NCBI GenBank assembly: GCA_015075405.1
Contig: JABTUK010000002.1
Span: 434,001 to 498,000, forward strand
DNA length: 64,000 nucleotides
DNA from: Anaerolineales bacterium
GTDB taxonomy: Bacteria > Chloroflexota > Anaerolineae > 4572-78 > J111
Direction of reading: 5' to 3'
The notes below the pieces were generated by a model, which saw only the letters and a program-made list of their open reading frames with translations, was not told the DNA's origin and made no database searches. A program made the position numbers and the translations under genes. This document shows positions 55,535 to 64,000 of the stretch, in pieces (positions within the stretch are counted from its first letter, which is position 1; the number at the start of each line of letters is the position of its first letter).

Positions 55535-55680
55535 TTAGTGCCTTAGCAGTTGAGTCCTTGCTCGTTGAGCAAGAACTTTGCCACGAATTGCACGAATTAA
55601 CACGAATAAATTTAGTGAAAATTTGTGTAATTCGTGGCGAAAAATCCTATTTGGTTCTGGCTCGTCCAGGTTAGGATTGG
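55535..55680. repeat. Composite repeat, copy 2, with a different core
   Basis: Same outer segments as 48228-48382 (TTAGTGCCTTAGCAGTTGAG on the left; CTCGTCCAGGTTAGGATTGG on the right). The core here is another palindrome, GCCACGAATTGCACGAATT to AATTCGTGGC. Confidence 0.8.
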
Positions 55681-55701
55681 TAAAAGAACAACTTTCTGAA
55701 T

Positions 55702-56331
55702 TCAGACATTCGCCTTAAACTTTGCCAGAAATTCTTCTGGTTTGATATAAAACGGATTCCTGACTATCTGCCCTTGAGCAACCATGTAAGGGTGTACTTG
55801 GAGCACTTTGAACAACGTCGCTCCATCAAAAAGACGGGCATCATATTGGCACATGCCGATGTGGGGAAAGGGATCGGTGATCATATTGAGACCAATTTCA
55901 TATTCCAGCAGACGGTCAGCATCGGGGATGTCTCTAAGCACCCAACTCATTTCCCCAGTGACGCGCGAGCCGCTATAACCCGTCTTTTTGAGCATAGCAT
56001 AACGGGCTGTCACCCCGTCGAGCACTTCTTGAGGCGCCAAGCGCCCACTCGGATAATAGGCGTTCTCAGCTTTGACGATGCCGAACGCTCCCTCTGTCTC
56101 GGCTTTCAAGATGTCTACCCCGCTCTCGGAGAGCCAAGCACGGATATTCTCCGGGGGGGTCACATCAGAGAAATAGCGAACAAATTCTCCCCGCTTCAGG
56201 CCGGCGGCCAGATATTCAGAAACAATTTTTCGACGTTGCTCCTCATTATCATAGATCAAACACAAGTGATGGCATTCCGGGATGATCTCTTGGGTAAAGC
56301 CCAGGTCTGTTTCCCGTCCTTGGTCGTTCAT
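55702..56331 (-). CDS. MEDS-domain sensor protein (DcmR-like sensory domain)
   Basis: 209 residues covering one MEDS domain: CHHLCLIYDNEEQRRKIVSE, YLAAGLKRGEFVRYFSD, GEMSWVLRDIPDADRLLEYE, and MCQYDARLFDGATLFKVLQV with HPYMVAQG near the end. MEDS domains occur in one- and two-component regulators of methyl-compound metabolism and in anti-anti-sigma-like settings. Here the domain stands alone, so it would need a partner, and the flanking histidine kinases are candidates. AAAGGAGACC before the ATG at 56331 gives the start. It sits downstream of the six-PAS kinase in the same orientation, 78 nt after it. Confidence 0.85.
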   Translation of the reverse strand: MNDQGRETDLGFTQEIIPECHHLCLIYDNEEQRRKIVSEYLAAGLKRGEFVRYFSDVTPPENIRAWLSESGVDILKAETEGAFGIVKAENAYYPSGRLAPQEVLDGVTARYAMLKKTGYSGSRVTGEMSWVLRDIPDADRLLEYEIGLNMITDPFPHIGMCQYDARLFDGATLFKVLQVHPYMVAQGQIVRNPFYIKPEEFLAKFKANV

Positions 56332-56409
56332 TTTAGGTCTCCTTTCATACATCTAAATCAATTTTCTTTGGGCATCCTCAATCAGAAAAATTTGTCCAAA
56401 TGAGCCTCT

Positions 56410-59400
56410 TTAACTATAGTGCGGCAACGAAAAATAAAATGTGGCCCCCTGATTAACCTGTCCCTCTGCCCATACTCTGCCCCCATGCCGGGTGATAATC
56501 CGGCGGACATTGGCCAGGCCAATGCCCGTGCCTTCAAATTCATCGGCCCGATGGAGCCGTTGAAATACGCCAAACAGCTTGCCGGCATAGGCCATATCAA
56601 AGCCCACCCCATTATCACGGATGAAAATGATGGTCTCTTTTTCGCCTGCCTGACAGCCGATTTCGATCTCGGTTTGGGAACGCCCCTGAGTGAACTTCAA
56701 GGCATTGGCGATAAGATTGACCAGCACCAGGCGCAGCATGGCCCAATCACCCCTGACGAGGGGCAGCTCCCCGATGCGCCACTGCACGGAACGGTCTTGC
56801 GTCTCCGGGCCAAATTCCCGGATGACTTCCTGCACCAGCGCGCCCAGGTCTACCGGCCTTTTGGACATCTCACTCCGGCCCATGCGCGAGAAGGTGAGCA
56901 AATCGTCAATCAATTGGCCCATCCGTTTGGCCGAGTCGGAAATGATGGTCATATAGTGCTGGCTGCGCTCGTCGAGCGTCCCCTCCATTCTCTGTTGGAG
57001 CAGTTCCAGGAAGCCGTTAATATGGCGCAGGGGGGCGCGCAGGTCGTGGGAGACGGAGTAGGCAAAGGCTTCCAGTTCTTTGTTGGCGGCTTCGAGTTGA
57101 GCGGTGCGGTCAAGGACGCGCTGTTCGAGTTCCTGGTTGAGCCGGTGGATTTCCTCCTCGGCCCGTTTGCGCTCGGTAATGTCCCGGGCCAGGGAGACCG
57201 AAAACCGGCGCTGGCCCTGCCAGAATGGGCGGACGCGAACTTCAACCGGAAACATGCTTCCATCCTTCCGGCGGTGCCGGGTGTCTACCGCAATCACTTC
57301 TCCGGCATCCAATCGCGCCTCCATCTGATCGATGAAGGAGGGGTCAAAACCCGCATCAAAGTCATAAGGGGTCATCCCGATCAATTCCTCGCGGCTGTAG
57401 CCCAGGCTCTCGCAAGCCTGGCAGTTCACGTCTAGAATTGTGCCCTGGGCGTCATGCAAGTAGAAGGCGTCGGCCGCATGGTTCACAAGGGTGCGGAAGC
57501 GGGCCTCGCTTTCTTGCAAGTCACGATATACCAACAAACCGGTTAGAGCGTCGGCCAGCCGCCGGCCAATTTCCTGGAAAAGCCGCTCTTCTTCAGGTGT
57601 CCAAATGCGCGGGTGTGAGCATTGGTGGAGACCGAACATATAGGGTTTGTCTACCTTGGGGTAGATGGACATGGCCAGTATAGACTGAATGCGGTAAAGC
57701 TCCCTATTCTGGACCGGCAGGGGATGCGCCGCGCCCAGGCCGAATTGCGCTGGACCGCTGGCATCTCTCACGGTCTGGAAAAATTGGACGGTGTCAGGGG
57801 TCACGGGTATGGGTACCCCTAAGGCAGAAGCGCCGGGGTATTCCGGCCGAGTCCGCTCTATCGGCATACCCCACGAGGCAGCCTCGGGATCGCAGGGGTA
57901 GATGAGCCAGGCCCGGTCGCACTCAAAGATCGAAAGCGCCACGTCGAGCACATCGCTCATCATCTGTTCAAGATCATTCGTACCTTGTATGGCCCGATTG
58001 ATTTGATCCATACATTCAAAGAACCGCAGATGGGCCAGCCGCTCTTGTTCGGCCCGTTTCCGTTCGGTGATGTCATGGGCAATGCTGAGCACGCTGACAA
58101 CATTTCCGGTGGCGTCTTTCTCCGGCACATGGCGAATCTCAAAGATACGTTGCCCCAGCTGTGTTTCCCAGAATACCTCGGAGTTGTTGGCGAAACCCTC
58201 TTCAAAAGCGCGGCGGATCAGCGCCATAAGCGTCTCGTTTTGTTCAAGCCTGTGGTTTTGTGGCAGCTCTGGCAATGTTTTGCCGATGAAGGCTTCAGCC
58301 GGCAGGCCGAACGCTTTTTCGACGGCGGGGTTGACGTAGGTGAGCCGGTCGTCGCGGTCAAATCGCATCACAAAGTCGGGAAAGTTTTCCGCCAGCCTCC
58401 GAAAGCGTTGTTCATTTTCTTTGATCTCGTGGATGTCGCGCCCGATGGCCAGCACAGAAGCCACCTGTCCGTCCGGGCCGAATTCCGGCACAAAGCGCAT
58501 GTGGGCCCAGTGCATCTCACCCTGAACGGTGCGGAACGGCATCTCAACGGCCCGCTCGGCGCCAGTCTCAATCACCTGCCGTAACTGGTCAATGTAGATT
58601 TGGGGGGCGTAAACCGGCGACTCATCAGCCGGCGTCTGATTGAGTACATTTTCTACCGATTTTCCGAATAGCTTCTGAATGGCAGGGTTAACGTAGACGC
58701 GCCGAAATTCCCGGTCGTAGCGAGCGATAAAGTCGGGCGAATTCTCTACCAGGGCGCGGAAGAGCTGTTCGCTGGCCAGGATCTGCATTTGCGCCTTTTT
58801 GTGTTCGGTAATGTCGCGTGAAATACCGATAAGACGATGGATTTTTCCGGTTTCATCACGGGCCGGAATAAGAGTTGACTGAAAATAGCGCCGGCCGGTG
58901 GGCAGGTCCAACTCCACTTCCTCTTCGATGGGTTGACCTGTTTCAACACAATGGCGGTACTTGGCATTGACAATGGCGGCAACTTCTGGGGGAACGATTT
59001 CCTCCTGCGTTTTTCCAACCGAGAAAGAACGCGGTATGCCGGTCAGCCGTTCGAGGGCAGGGTTGACTTCGATAGTGCGGAAACGGCCATCGTCGGTTAC
59101 TTCAAGCAAGTACAGGGCATCGAGAACATTATCAAATATCTCACGATACTTCCACTCGCTCTGGCGCAAGGCTTCTTCCGCCCGTTTGCGCTCGGTGATA
59201 TCTTGCATCATACCCAGCATAGAGCGAGGGCGGCCTGACTCATCCCTGTTTACTACCGCTTCACTGTGGATGAAGCGCACTTCGCCGTTAGGCCGGACAA
59301 CGCGGTATTCCACATTGTACGGCGGACCGTCCCGCAGCGCAGCGGCGGCAGCCTGGGCCGTGCGCGGCTGATCCTCGGGGTGGATCAGTTCCAGCCAGCG

Positions 59401-60360
59401 TTGATGCCACTGCTCCAGGGTGAAGGGGACCTCCTGCGGCGACAGGCCAAAGATACGGCAGGCTTCATCCGAGAGAATGATGCGACCGGCCTCGAGGTCA
59501 CGTTCCCAGTAACCGATATGCGCTATACGTTGGGCTTCTGTCAGCCTGCGCTCGCTGTCTCGCAGCGCCGCCTCCGCCCGCTTGCGTTCGGTGATATTGC
59601 TGAAAGTGACGATGACTTGAGAGATTTCACCCTCTTTGTCAAAAACCGGATCAGCATTGACCAGCACCCATACCTCATCATTCTTATCGGGGCGATGGAT
59701 GCCCGTCACAAAGTCTTTTAAGGGTTGGCCCGTAGCCAATACCTGATTAACCGGATATTCTGCCCTGGGCATGACCGTGCCATCTTCCCGAAAAAAATGC
59801 CAGGCCGGATCCACCGCTGTTTTTCCCAGCAGTTGATCTTCAGACAGCCCCAATAACGCCTGGGCCATGGGATTGCAGGTCAATATGCGGGTATCGTTGC
59901 CATGCACTACCACCGCGGCCTGAATCTTCTGGATCAAGGTTCGATATTTCTCTTCACTCTCCCGCAGCGCCTCCTCTGCCCGCATCCGTTCTAGCACCGC
60001 CCGCAGGGTCAACGGCAAGCGCCGGATATGGTGTGGCTTCTTGACGACATAATCGGCCGCGCCGCGTTTCAGCGCCTCAGCCGCCACCTCTTCCGAACCG
60101 GTGCCGGTGAGGATGACCACCGGCAGGAAGCCATTTTTGGCCTGGACGGCCTCCATCACTTGCAAGCCTTCAAAGCCCAGGATGTTGAAATCGCTCAGCA
60201 CCAGGTCATAGCCGCCTTCCATAAGTCGCGCTTCGAGTTCCGCCCGGGAGGCCGCCTCGATGACCTTAAACCCGCCGTCTTCTTTTTCCAGCACGTCGCG
60301 CACCAACTCGCGGTCAAGGGGGTAATCGTCCACATACAGAATGGTAATCGGTTGGGTCAT
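56410..60360 (-). CDS. Hybrid histidine kinase REC-(PAS)5-GAF-PAS-HisKA-HATPase
   Basis: 1316 residues, cytoplasmic. Receiver (1-125; Asp in LVLSDFNILGFEGL), then PAS domains near 135, 270, 400, 530 and 655 (for example YVNPAIQKLFGKSVENV and YVNPAVEKAFGLPAEAF). Several are followed by PAC-type ends such as ISRDITEHKKA. A GAF domain (about 800-960), a sixth PAS (about 965-1080), HisKA (FAYSVSHDLRAPLRHINGF, near 1115) and HATPase (to the C-terminus) follow. Six PAS domains and a GAF allow several signals, such as haem, flavin or small ligands, to be integrated. GGAGGA before the ATG, which overlaps the stop of the receiver gene by four bases, shows translational coupling. Confidence 0.93.
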   Translation of the reverse strand: MTQPITILYVDDYPLDRELVRDVLEKEDGGFKVIEAASRAELEARLMEGGYDLVLSDFNILGFEGLQVMEAVQAKNGFLPVVILTGTGSEEVAAEALKRGAADYVVKKPHHIRRLPLTLRAVLERMRAEEALRESEEKYRTLIQKIQAAVVVHGNDTRILTCNPMAQALLGLSEDQLLGKTAVDPAWHFFREDGTVMPRAEYPVNQVLATGQPLKDFVTGIHRPDKNDEVWVLVNADPVFDKEGEISQVIVTFSNITERKRAEAALRDSERRLTEAQRIAHIGYWERDLEAGRIILSDEACRIFGLSPQEVPFTLEQWHQRWLELIHPEDQPRTAQAAAAALRDGPPYNVEYRVVRPNGEVRFIHSEAVVNRDESGRPRSMLGMMQDITERKRAEEALRQSEWKYREIFDNVLDALYLLEVTDDGRFRTIEVNPALERLTGIPRSFSVGKTQEEIVPPEVAAIVNAKYRHCVETGQPIEEEVELDLPTGRRYFQSTLIPARDETGKIHRLIGISRDITEHKKAQMQILASEQLFRALVENSPDFIARYDREFRRVYVNPAIQKLFGKSVENVLNQTPADESPVYAPQIYIDQLRQVIETGAERAVEMPFRTVQGEMHWAHMRFVPEFGPDGQVASVLAIGRDIHEIKENEQRFRRLAENFPDFVMRFDRDDRLTYVNPAVEKAFGLPAEAFIGKTLPELPQNHRLEQNETLMALIRRAFEEGFANNSEVFWETQLGQRIFEIRHVPEKDATGNVVSVLSIAHDITERKRAEQERLAHLRFFECMDQINRAIQGTNDLEQMMSDVLDVALSIFECDRAWLIYPCDPEAASWGMPIERTRPEYPGASALGVPIPVTPDTVQFFQTVRDASGPAQFGLGAAHPLPVQNRELYRIQSILAMSIYPKVDKPYMFGLHQCSHPRIWTPEEERLFQEIGRRLADALTGLLVYRDLQESEARFRTLVNHAADAFYLHDAQGTILDVNCQACESLGYSREELIGMTPYDFDAGFDPSFIDQMEARLDAGEVIAVDTRHRRKDGSMFPVEVRVRPFWQGQRRFSVSLARDITERKRAEEEIHRLNQELEQRVLDRTAQLEAANKELEAFAYSVSHDLRAPLRHINGFLELLQQRMEGTLDERSQHYMTIISDSAKRMGQLIDDLLTFSRMGRSEMSKRPVDLGALVQEVIREFGPETQDRSVQWRIGELPLVRGDWAMLRLVLVNLIANALKFTQGRSQTEIEIGCQAGEKETIIFIRDNGVGFDMAYAGKLFGVFQRLHRADEFEGTGIGLANVRRIITRHGGRVWAEGQVNQGATFYFSLPHYS
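56492..57137. repeat. Duplicated kinase core, copy 2
   Basis: Partner of 54301-54946, at a constant offset of 2191 bases with no gap. Confidence 0.92.
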
Positions 60361-60803
60361 GTCTCCTCCAAGGGTGGCTCTACATTCAACAAGAGCCAGT
60401 AGCCTTTGATGTGCCGTACAACATTCAGAAATCCCTCAAACGAAACCGGTTTAACCAGGTAACTATTTGCGCCACTATCATAGGACAGTATCCGGTCGCC
60501 TTCTTCTTTTGAGGAGGTGAGGATAATCACAGGCAGGCGTCTGAGAACCGGCGTGGATTTGATCTGGCGCAAAACTTCAAAACCGTCCAGGCCGGGCAGT
60601 TTCAAGTCCAGCAGGATCAGCCTGGGCAAGGGGTAAGTCTCACGGTCGGCATATTTGCCCCGCCCAAAGAGGTAATCGAGCGCCTCCTGCCCGTTCGGCG
60701 CAACGTGGACCGGGTTCATCAGCCGCACCTCCTGAAACGCATCCAGGGTCAGTTCAACATCCATACGATTATCCTCGACGAGAAGAATATGCGCATAATT
60801 CAT
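60357..60803 (-). CDS. Rcp1-like stand-alone receiver
   Basis: 148 residues, longer than CheY and typical of the Rcp/CheY-like receivers paired with phytochrome kinases. The acidic pair is in ILLVEDNRMDVEL, Asp in LILLDLKLPGLDGF, Thr/Ser in VIILTSSKEE, and Lys in SYLVKPVSF. The insertion YLFGRGKYADRETYPLP before strand 3 is the Rcp hallmark. AAGGAG precedes the ATG. It lies between two histidine kinases, with a 4-base overlap to the next gene and a 3-base gap from the kinase upstream, so it probably receives phosphate from one or both. Confidence 0.93.
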   Translation of the reverse strand: MNYAHILLVEDNRMDVELTLDAFQEVRLMNPVHVAPNGQEALDYLFGRGKYADRETYPLPRLILLDLKLPGLDGFEVLRQIKSTPVLRRLPVIILTSSKEEGDRILSYDSGANSYLVKPVSFEGFLNVVRHIKGYWLLLNVEPPLEET

Positions 60804-60806
60804 CGC

Positions 60807-62894
60807 TCACTCCTTTGGCAGTTTGACAAAAAAGGCGCTGCCTTGCCCTACTTTTGATTCAACCCACAGCCGCCCACCGAGCATCTCAACCGACCTTTTT
60901 ACCGTTGCCAGCCCGATGCCGGTGCCGGGATATTCCTCTTGGCTGTGCAGGCGTTGGAAGATGTTAAAGATTTTCTCCTGATACTCAGGCGCGATGCCGA
61001 TGCCGTTATCGCTAACACGGACAATGACCATTTTATCTTCGGTTTGATGGGTGACGGTCACTTGCGCCGGCACATCGGCCCGGCGATAAGTCAGCGCATT
61101 GTCCAGCAAATTGGTAAAAATCTGGGTGAGCAAGGTTTTGTCGCCCATAACCACCGGCAAATCGTCCGCGATTTCGAGTCTTCCGCCGATTTCTTTGACC
61201 CGCCCGGCGAATTCCTCGGCCAGCAGGGTGAAAATTTCGCGCAAGGCCACCGGCCCCCGATGCACGCTTGACCGGCCAAGTCGGGAATAGGTGAGCAGAT
61301 CGTCAATGAGACGCCCCATCTGCTCGCCGGCCTGTACGATATTGTCCAGGTAATGCTGGCCTTCATCATTCAAGTTGGCCCGGTGGCGGCGGGCGAGAAT
61401 GGCTGCAAAGCCACTGACAGCCCGCAGCGGCGCGCGCAGATCGTGCGAGACAGAGTAGGAAAACGCTTCCAGGTCTTTGTTGACCGCTTCTAGTTCGGCG
61501 GTGCGATGGGCTACCCGCTCTTCCAATGTTTCAAATGATTGGCGCAGTTGTCTAATCATAGCATTAAAAGCGGCGGTGAGTTGTTGCACTTCATCATCGG
61601 CGCGGAGGTCAATCTCAACCAGCTTATCGGAAGCAACCGGCGTCACCGGCCGGTCCGGGCTTTCCTGCTGAACGCTCAGACCAATCCGGGAAACCGCGGC
61701 GGTGAGCGCCCGTATCGGGTTGACCAACCGGTCAAACAGAAGATAACCTACTACGCCCCCCACCACCAGTACCAGGCCGGCTACCCCAACCAGGCCGGTG
61801 ACCGTTTCACGCACTTTTTGTGAGGTGCTGGCCGCCGACTGGGCAAAACCGATAATGAGCTGCGGTTTTTCCTCAAACTGCCACAACGACAGGGTTTGAT
61901 AATAAGACTCCCGATCTACCGCAAGGATACGCTGGTCAATGACCGCCTGATTCTCCCGCGCCCATTGGCCCAGGTCCGCCGGGTTGATTTTCAGGTCTAC
62001 TATTTGGATTTGGCGCAGCCCGTCCGGCGAGTACAGGGCCGGCAGCAAGCCCGTTTTGCTGGCAACTTCTTCCAGAAATGCCTGGTCAAAGACCTTTTGA
62101 AATACGAAGGCGCCGATAATGACCGGCTTGTTCTGGCCCGGTGCGCTCTGGTTCAACGTTTCCGATGTGGCGATGGACAACTGGTTAACCAAAAGCCCGG
62201 CGGGATTACCCAGCGTAATATTATTTCTCATGACCGTTTGAGTAACTGCTTGGATCGGGATGACAATTTGTAAAACCATCCTCTGCTCTGGGGTAAAGTA
62301 AAAGGAGATAGTCGGGCGATTCACCGGCGTCACCTGGGAAGTGATTGACGAAGGCAAATCGCCCTCAGCCCAATTGGGCCAATTGTCGAACTCTAATTCC
62401 CCGGCCTGATTTTGACCTGTCTTAATCAGCGCCTTGTGACCGGCCCGGAACACACTCATGCCGGCCTCGGCGGTGGTCACATAATGGCTCAACTCATTAT
62501 CTACATAAACAGCAATGCTGGAAAAACCGGCCGAGCGAAGCACCACCTGAAGCCGGTTTAATGAAATGACTTTGTTGAACACCAGCACCCGTTCATACTC
62601 TGCTGGTTGCCTGGAGTTAGTGATTATTTGTTGCGTTTGGGCATAGATGGTAGCCAGGTCGCTCAAGTTGTCGGTTCCGCCGGCAGTCTTTTGGGCAATA
62701 GCGCGTAAATCAAGGGTCGCTTTTTGCAAGTCATTTTGCAGCAAGATAGTTTGTCGAGTCAGGCTGGTAAAAGCCTCCCGTTCACTCTGTTGATTGGTCA
62801 AGTAGATGGCCAGCCCCACATTCAATCCGGTCATAATGAAGAGGATTGTGACAAAGGCAAGTAGCAATTTGGATTTGATGCCCGATACTCTCAC
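60807..62894 (-). CDS. Membrane sensor histidine kinase with extracellular domain and HAMP
   Basis: 695 residues from GTG (GGGAGA ahead). N-terminal helix LLLAFVTILFIMTGLNVGLA, extracellular region (about 32-375) with a helical start (QQIITNSRQPAEYERVLVF) and a Cache-like beta part, second helix (VTGLVGVAGLVLVVGGVVGY). HAMP (LVNPIRALTAAVSRIGL, about 395-465), coiled coil, HisKA of phytochrome type (FSYSVSHDLRAPLRAVSGF) and HATPase (LLDNALTYRRADV, SDNGIGIAPEYQ, PGTGIGLATVKR). The adjacent solute-binding protein gene, 27 nt upstream, suggests that the kinase reads the binding protein's ligand state. That link is inferred from gene order only. Confidence 0.93.
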   Translation of the reverse strand: MRVSGIKSKLLLAFVTILFIMTGLNVGLAIYLTNQQSEREAFTSLTRQTILLQNDLQKATLDLRAIAQKTAGGTDNLSDLATIYAQTQQIITNSRQPAEYERVLVFNKVISLNRLQVVLRSAGFSSIAVYVDNELSHYVTTAEAGMSVFRAGHKALIKTGQNQAGELEFDNWPNWAEGDLPSSITSQVTPVNRPTISFYFTPEQRMVLQIVIPIQAVTQTVMRNNITLGNPAGLLVNQLSIATSETLNQSAPGQNKPVIIGAFVFQKVFDQAFLEEVASKTGLLPALYSPDGLRQIQIVDLKINPADLGQWARENQAVIDQRILAVDRESYYQTLSLWQFEEKPQLIIGFAQSAASTSQKVRETVTGLVGVAGLVLVVGGVVGYLLFDRLVNPIRALTAAVSRIGLSVQQESPDRPVTPVASDKLVEIDLRADDEVQQLTAAFNAMIRQLRQSFETLEERVAHRTAELEAVNKDLEAFSYSVSHDLRAPLRAVSGFAAILARRHRANLNDEGQHYLDNIVQAGEQMGRLIDDLLTYSRLGRSSVHRGPVALREIFTLLAEEFAGRVKEIGGRLEIADDLPVVMGDKTLLTQIFTNLLDNALTYRRADVPAQVTVTHQTEDKMVIVRVSDNGIGIAPEYQEKIFNIFQRLHSQEEYPGTGIGLATVKRSVEMLGGRLWVESKVGQGSAFFVKLPKE

Positions 62895-62921
62895 TGTAGT
62901 CTCCCAGCGGCTTGCGTCGCT

Positions 62922-64000
62922 TTATTGAATCGGATAGCCCTGGTGGTCCTTGATATCCTGATCAATTTTCTGCGCCGCCCGGCTTAGCTCTGCTTTGACA
63001 TCTGCCCCACTGATAATATTATCAACGGCTTCGGCAAAAGCCGTAGAGATTGTGGCGTAGGCCGGCGTAATCGGACGAGGGACCGCCCGGTCGCTTTCGA
63101 GTTGCTGGGCAAAGAGATACAAGGGTCCTGTCTCTCCATATAATGTGGATTGCGCCAGCACTGAGCGGCGAGCCGGCGCCGCTCCGTTGGCGTCTGTCAT
63201 CCGTAAGATTTCTTTGGGAGAGAGCAGGTACTCGATAAAAGCCCAGGCGCCGGCCGGGTCCTGACAATTGCTGGTGATGCCCCAGCTCCAGGACCCCATC
63301 CCGGTTTTAGGTCCATGTCCAAAATCAGGCATGGGCAGCAGAACCAGGTCTGGCCCCAAACCTTTGGCATGCGGATTATACATCCAGTGACCCACCCAGG
63401 AGAGAGCCGCTTTTTTGGATTCGTAAAACTCGTCATCCAGAGTGGCAGATTTACTGGCCCAGCCCTTTTCGAACCAACTCTGAAAGCGCTGCATCGCCTC
63501 AACCGATTGGGGCCCGTCCAACACGCCGCTGGCCCGCTGGTAGGTTTGGCGATCAATCAAATCACCGCCAAACGATTGCAGGATGGGCGAAAAACCGTAG
63601 GTGTAGAACTCACCTCGTCCGTAATTAATTTTCATATCAATGGCATGCTCCACCTCGGGCAAGGCGGTCAGTTTTTCCAAAACCTCCTCAAATTCAGCCA
63701 GGTTCCATGGTTCCTCAAAGGTGGGCAGCCGCACCCCAGCCGCCGTAAGATAGCGACGATTGCCGTAGATTGCCAGCCCGGAGTCAAACTGCCCCAGGCT
63801 GTAGAGTTTTCCATTGAAGGTTCCCTGGGCGATAATCGAAGGCAAGAAATCGGCTTTCAGTTCCGCGGAAACAAACCGGTCAATCGGTTGCAGGTAGCCC
63901 GGCCAGGCAAAGTTGTACAGATAGGGGCCGTCAAATTCCAATACGCAGGGCAAGCTGCCAGATTGGGCGCTGCCGGTGACCCGGTCAGCATAGATTTCAG
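62922..64000 (-). CDS. ABC-type sugar-binding (extracellular solute-binding) protein, partial
   Basis: About 359 residues of the C-terminal part; the frame stays open to the window edge, so the N-terminus, with any signal peptide, is missing. Segments such as LPCVLEFDGPYLYNFAWPGY, WNLAEFEEVLEKLTALPEVE, AALSWVGHWMYNPHAKGLG, GSWSWGITSNCQDPAGAWAF and IEYLLSPKEILRMTDANGAA follow the family 1 solute-binding protein pattern. Members bind oligosaccharides outside the membrane and deliver them to an ABC permease. Here the next gene is a sensor kinase rather than a permease, which suggests a signalling receptor use. It is probably the first visible gene of the minus-strand operon. Confidence 0.9.
   Translation of the reverse strand, partial: EIYADRVTGSAQSGSLPCVLEFDGPYLYNFAWPGYLQPIDRFVSAELKADFLPSIIAQGTFNGKLYSLGQFDSGLAIYGNRRYLTAAGVRLPTFEEPWNLAEFEEVLEKLTALPEVEHAIDMKINYGRGEFYTYGFSPILQSFGGDLIDRQTYQRASGVLDGPQSVEAMQRFQSWFEKGWASKSATLDDEFYESKKAALSWVGHWMYNPHAKGLGPDLVLLPMPDFGHGPKTGMGSWSWGITSNCQDPAGAWAFIEYLLSPKEILRMTDANGAAPARRSVLAQSTLYGETGPLYLFAQQLESDRAVPRPITPAYATISTAFAEAVDNIISGADVKAELSRAAQKIDQDIKDHQGYPIQ

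Overview
The window looks like a chromosomal segment of an uncultured Chloroflexota bacterium, most likely of the Anaerolineae type. This is inferred from gene content and style, not from a marker gene: the F-type ATP synthase operon lies beside mreB and rex, secreted proteins end in a short aromatic-x-P-L-I-F-K motif, Hanks-type Ser/Thr kinases carry extracellular tails, and there are many multi-PAS histidine kinases. Many intergenic gaps hold palindromic or stuttering repeats. I found no rRNA, tRNA, CRISPR array, transposase or phage gene.

Layout. 1-4037: sensor kinase (cut at the left edge), receiver protein and hybrid kinase. 4.2-9.0 kb: MFS transporter, then a PLP sugar aminotransferase, a methyltransferase and a flippase-like membrane protein. 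9.1-16.8 kb: complete ATP synthase operon atpZ-B-E-F-H-A-G-D-C with a near-consensus promoter and a terminator. 17.0-19.6 kb: mreB converging on rex and a family 2 glycosyltransferase. 19.8-23.9 kb: an SsnA-like amidohydrolase and two coupled DUF21/CBS membrane proteins. 24.4-29.0 kb: a glucose/sorbosone dehydrogenase fused to a five-haem cytochrome, and a secreted protein with a MAM-like domain. 29.2-36.7 kb: Ser/Thr kinase with SH3 domain, pentapeptide-repeat protein, small proteins, a PMT-type glycosyltransferase and a LysM protein. 36.8-41.6 kb: a free-standing effector-associated-domain-like protein, a UPF0182 membrane protein and a TPR protein. 41.9-48.2 kb: propeller hybrid kinase, REC kinase and REC-LuxR regulator in tandem. 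48.5-54.2 kb: surface proteins (seven-blade propeller, YHYH lipoprotein, Ser/Thr kinase with Cys-rich tail, LPXTG-like protein). 54.2-64.0 kb: a minus-strand signalling operon (solute-binding protein, sensor kinase, Rcp-like receiver, six-PAS hybrid kinase, MEDS protein, second kinase) that runs off the right edge.

The window joins two housekeeping blocks (energy coupling and cell shape) to a large environment-sensing and cell-surface repertoire. The signalling genes show recent gene conversion: a 645-bp kinase core shared by two genes at about 99% and a 116-bp receiver segment shared by two others with one mismatch. The repeats fall into several families. The stuttering type occupies five of the gaps inside the atp operon and is also found in frame inside a histidine kinase.

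The best candidates for new biology are the dehydrogenase-pentahaem fusion, the shared C-terminal P-L-I-F-K motif, the composite repeat with an exchangeable core, and the free-standing effector-associated protein. All functional statements are from reading sequence only; no searches were run.
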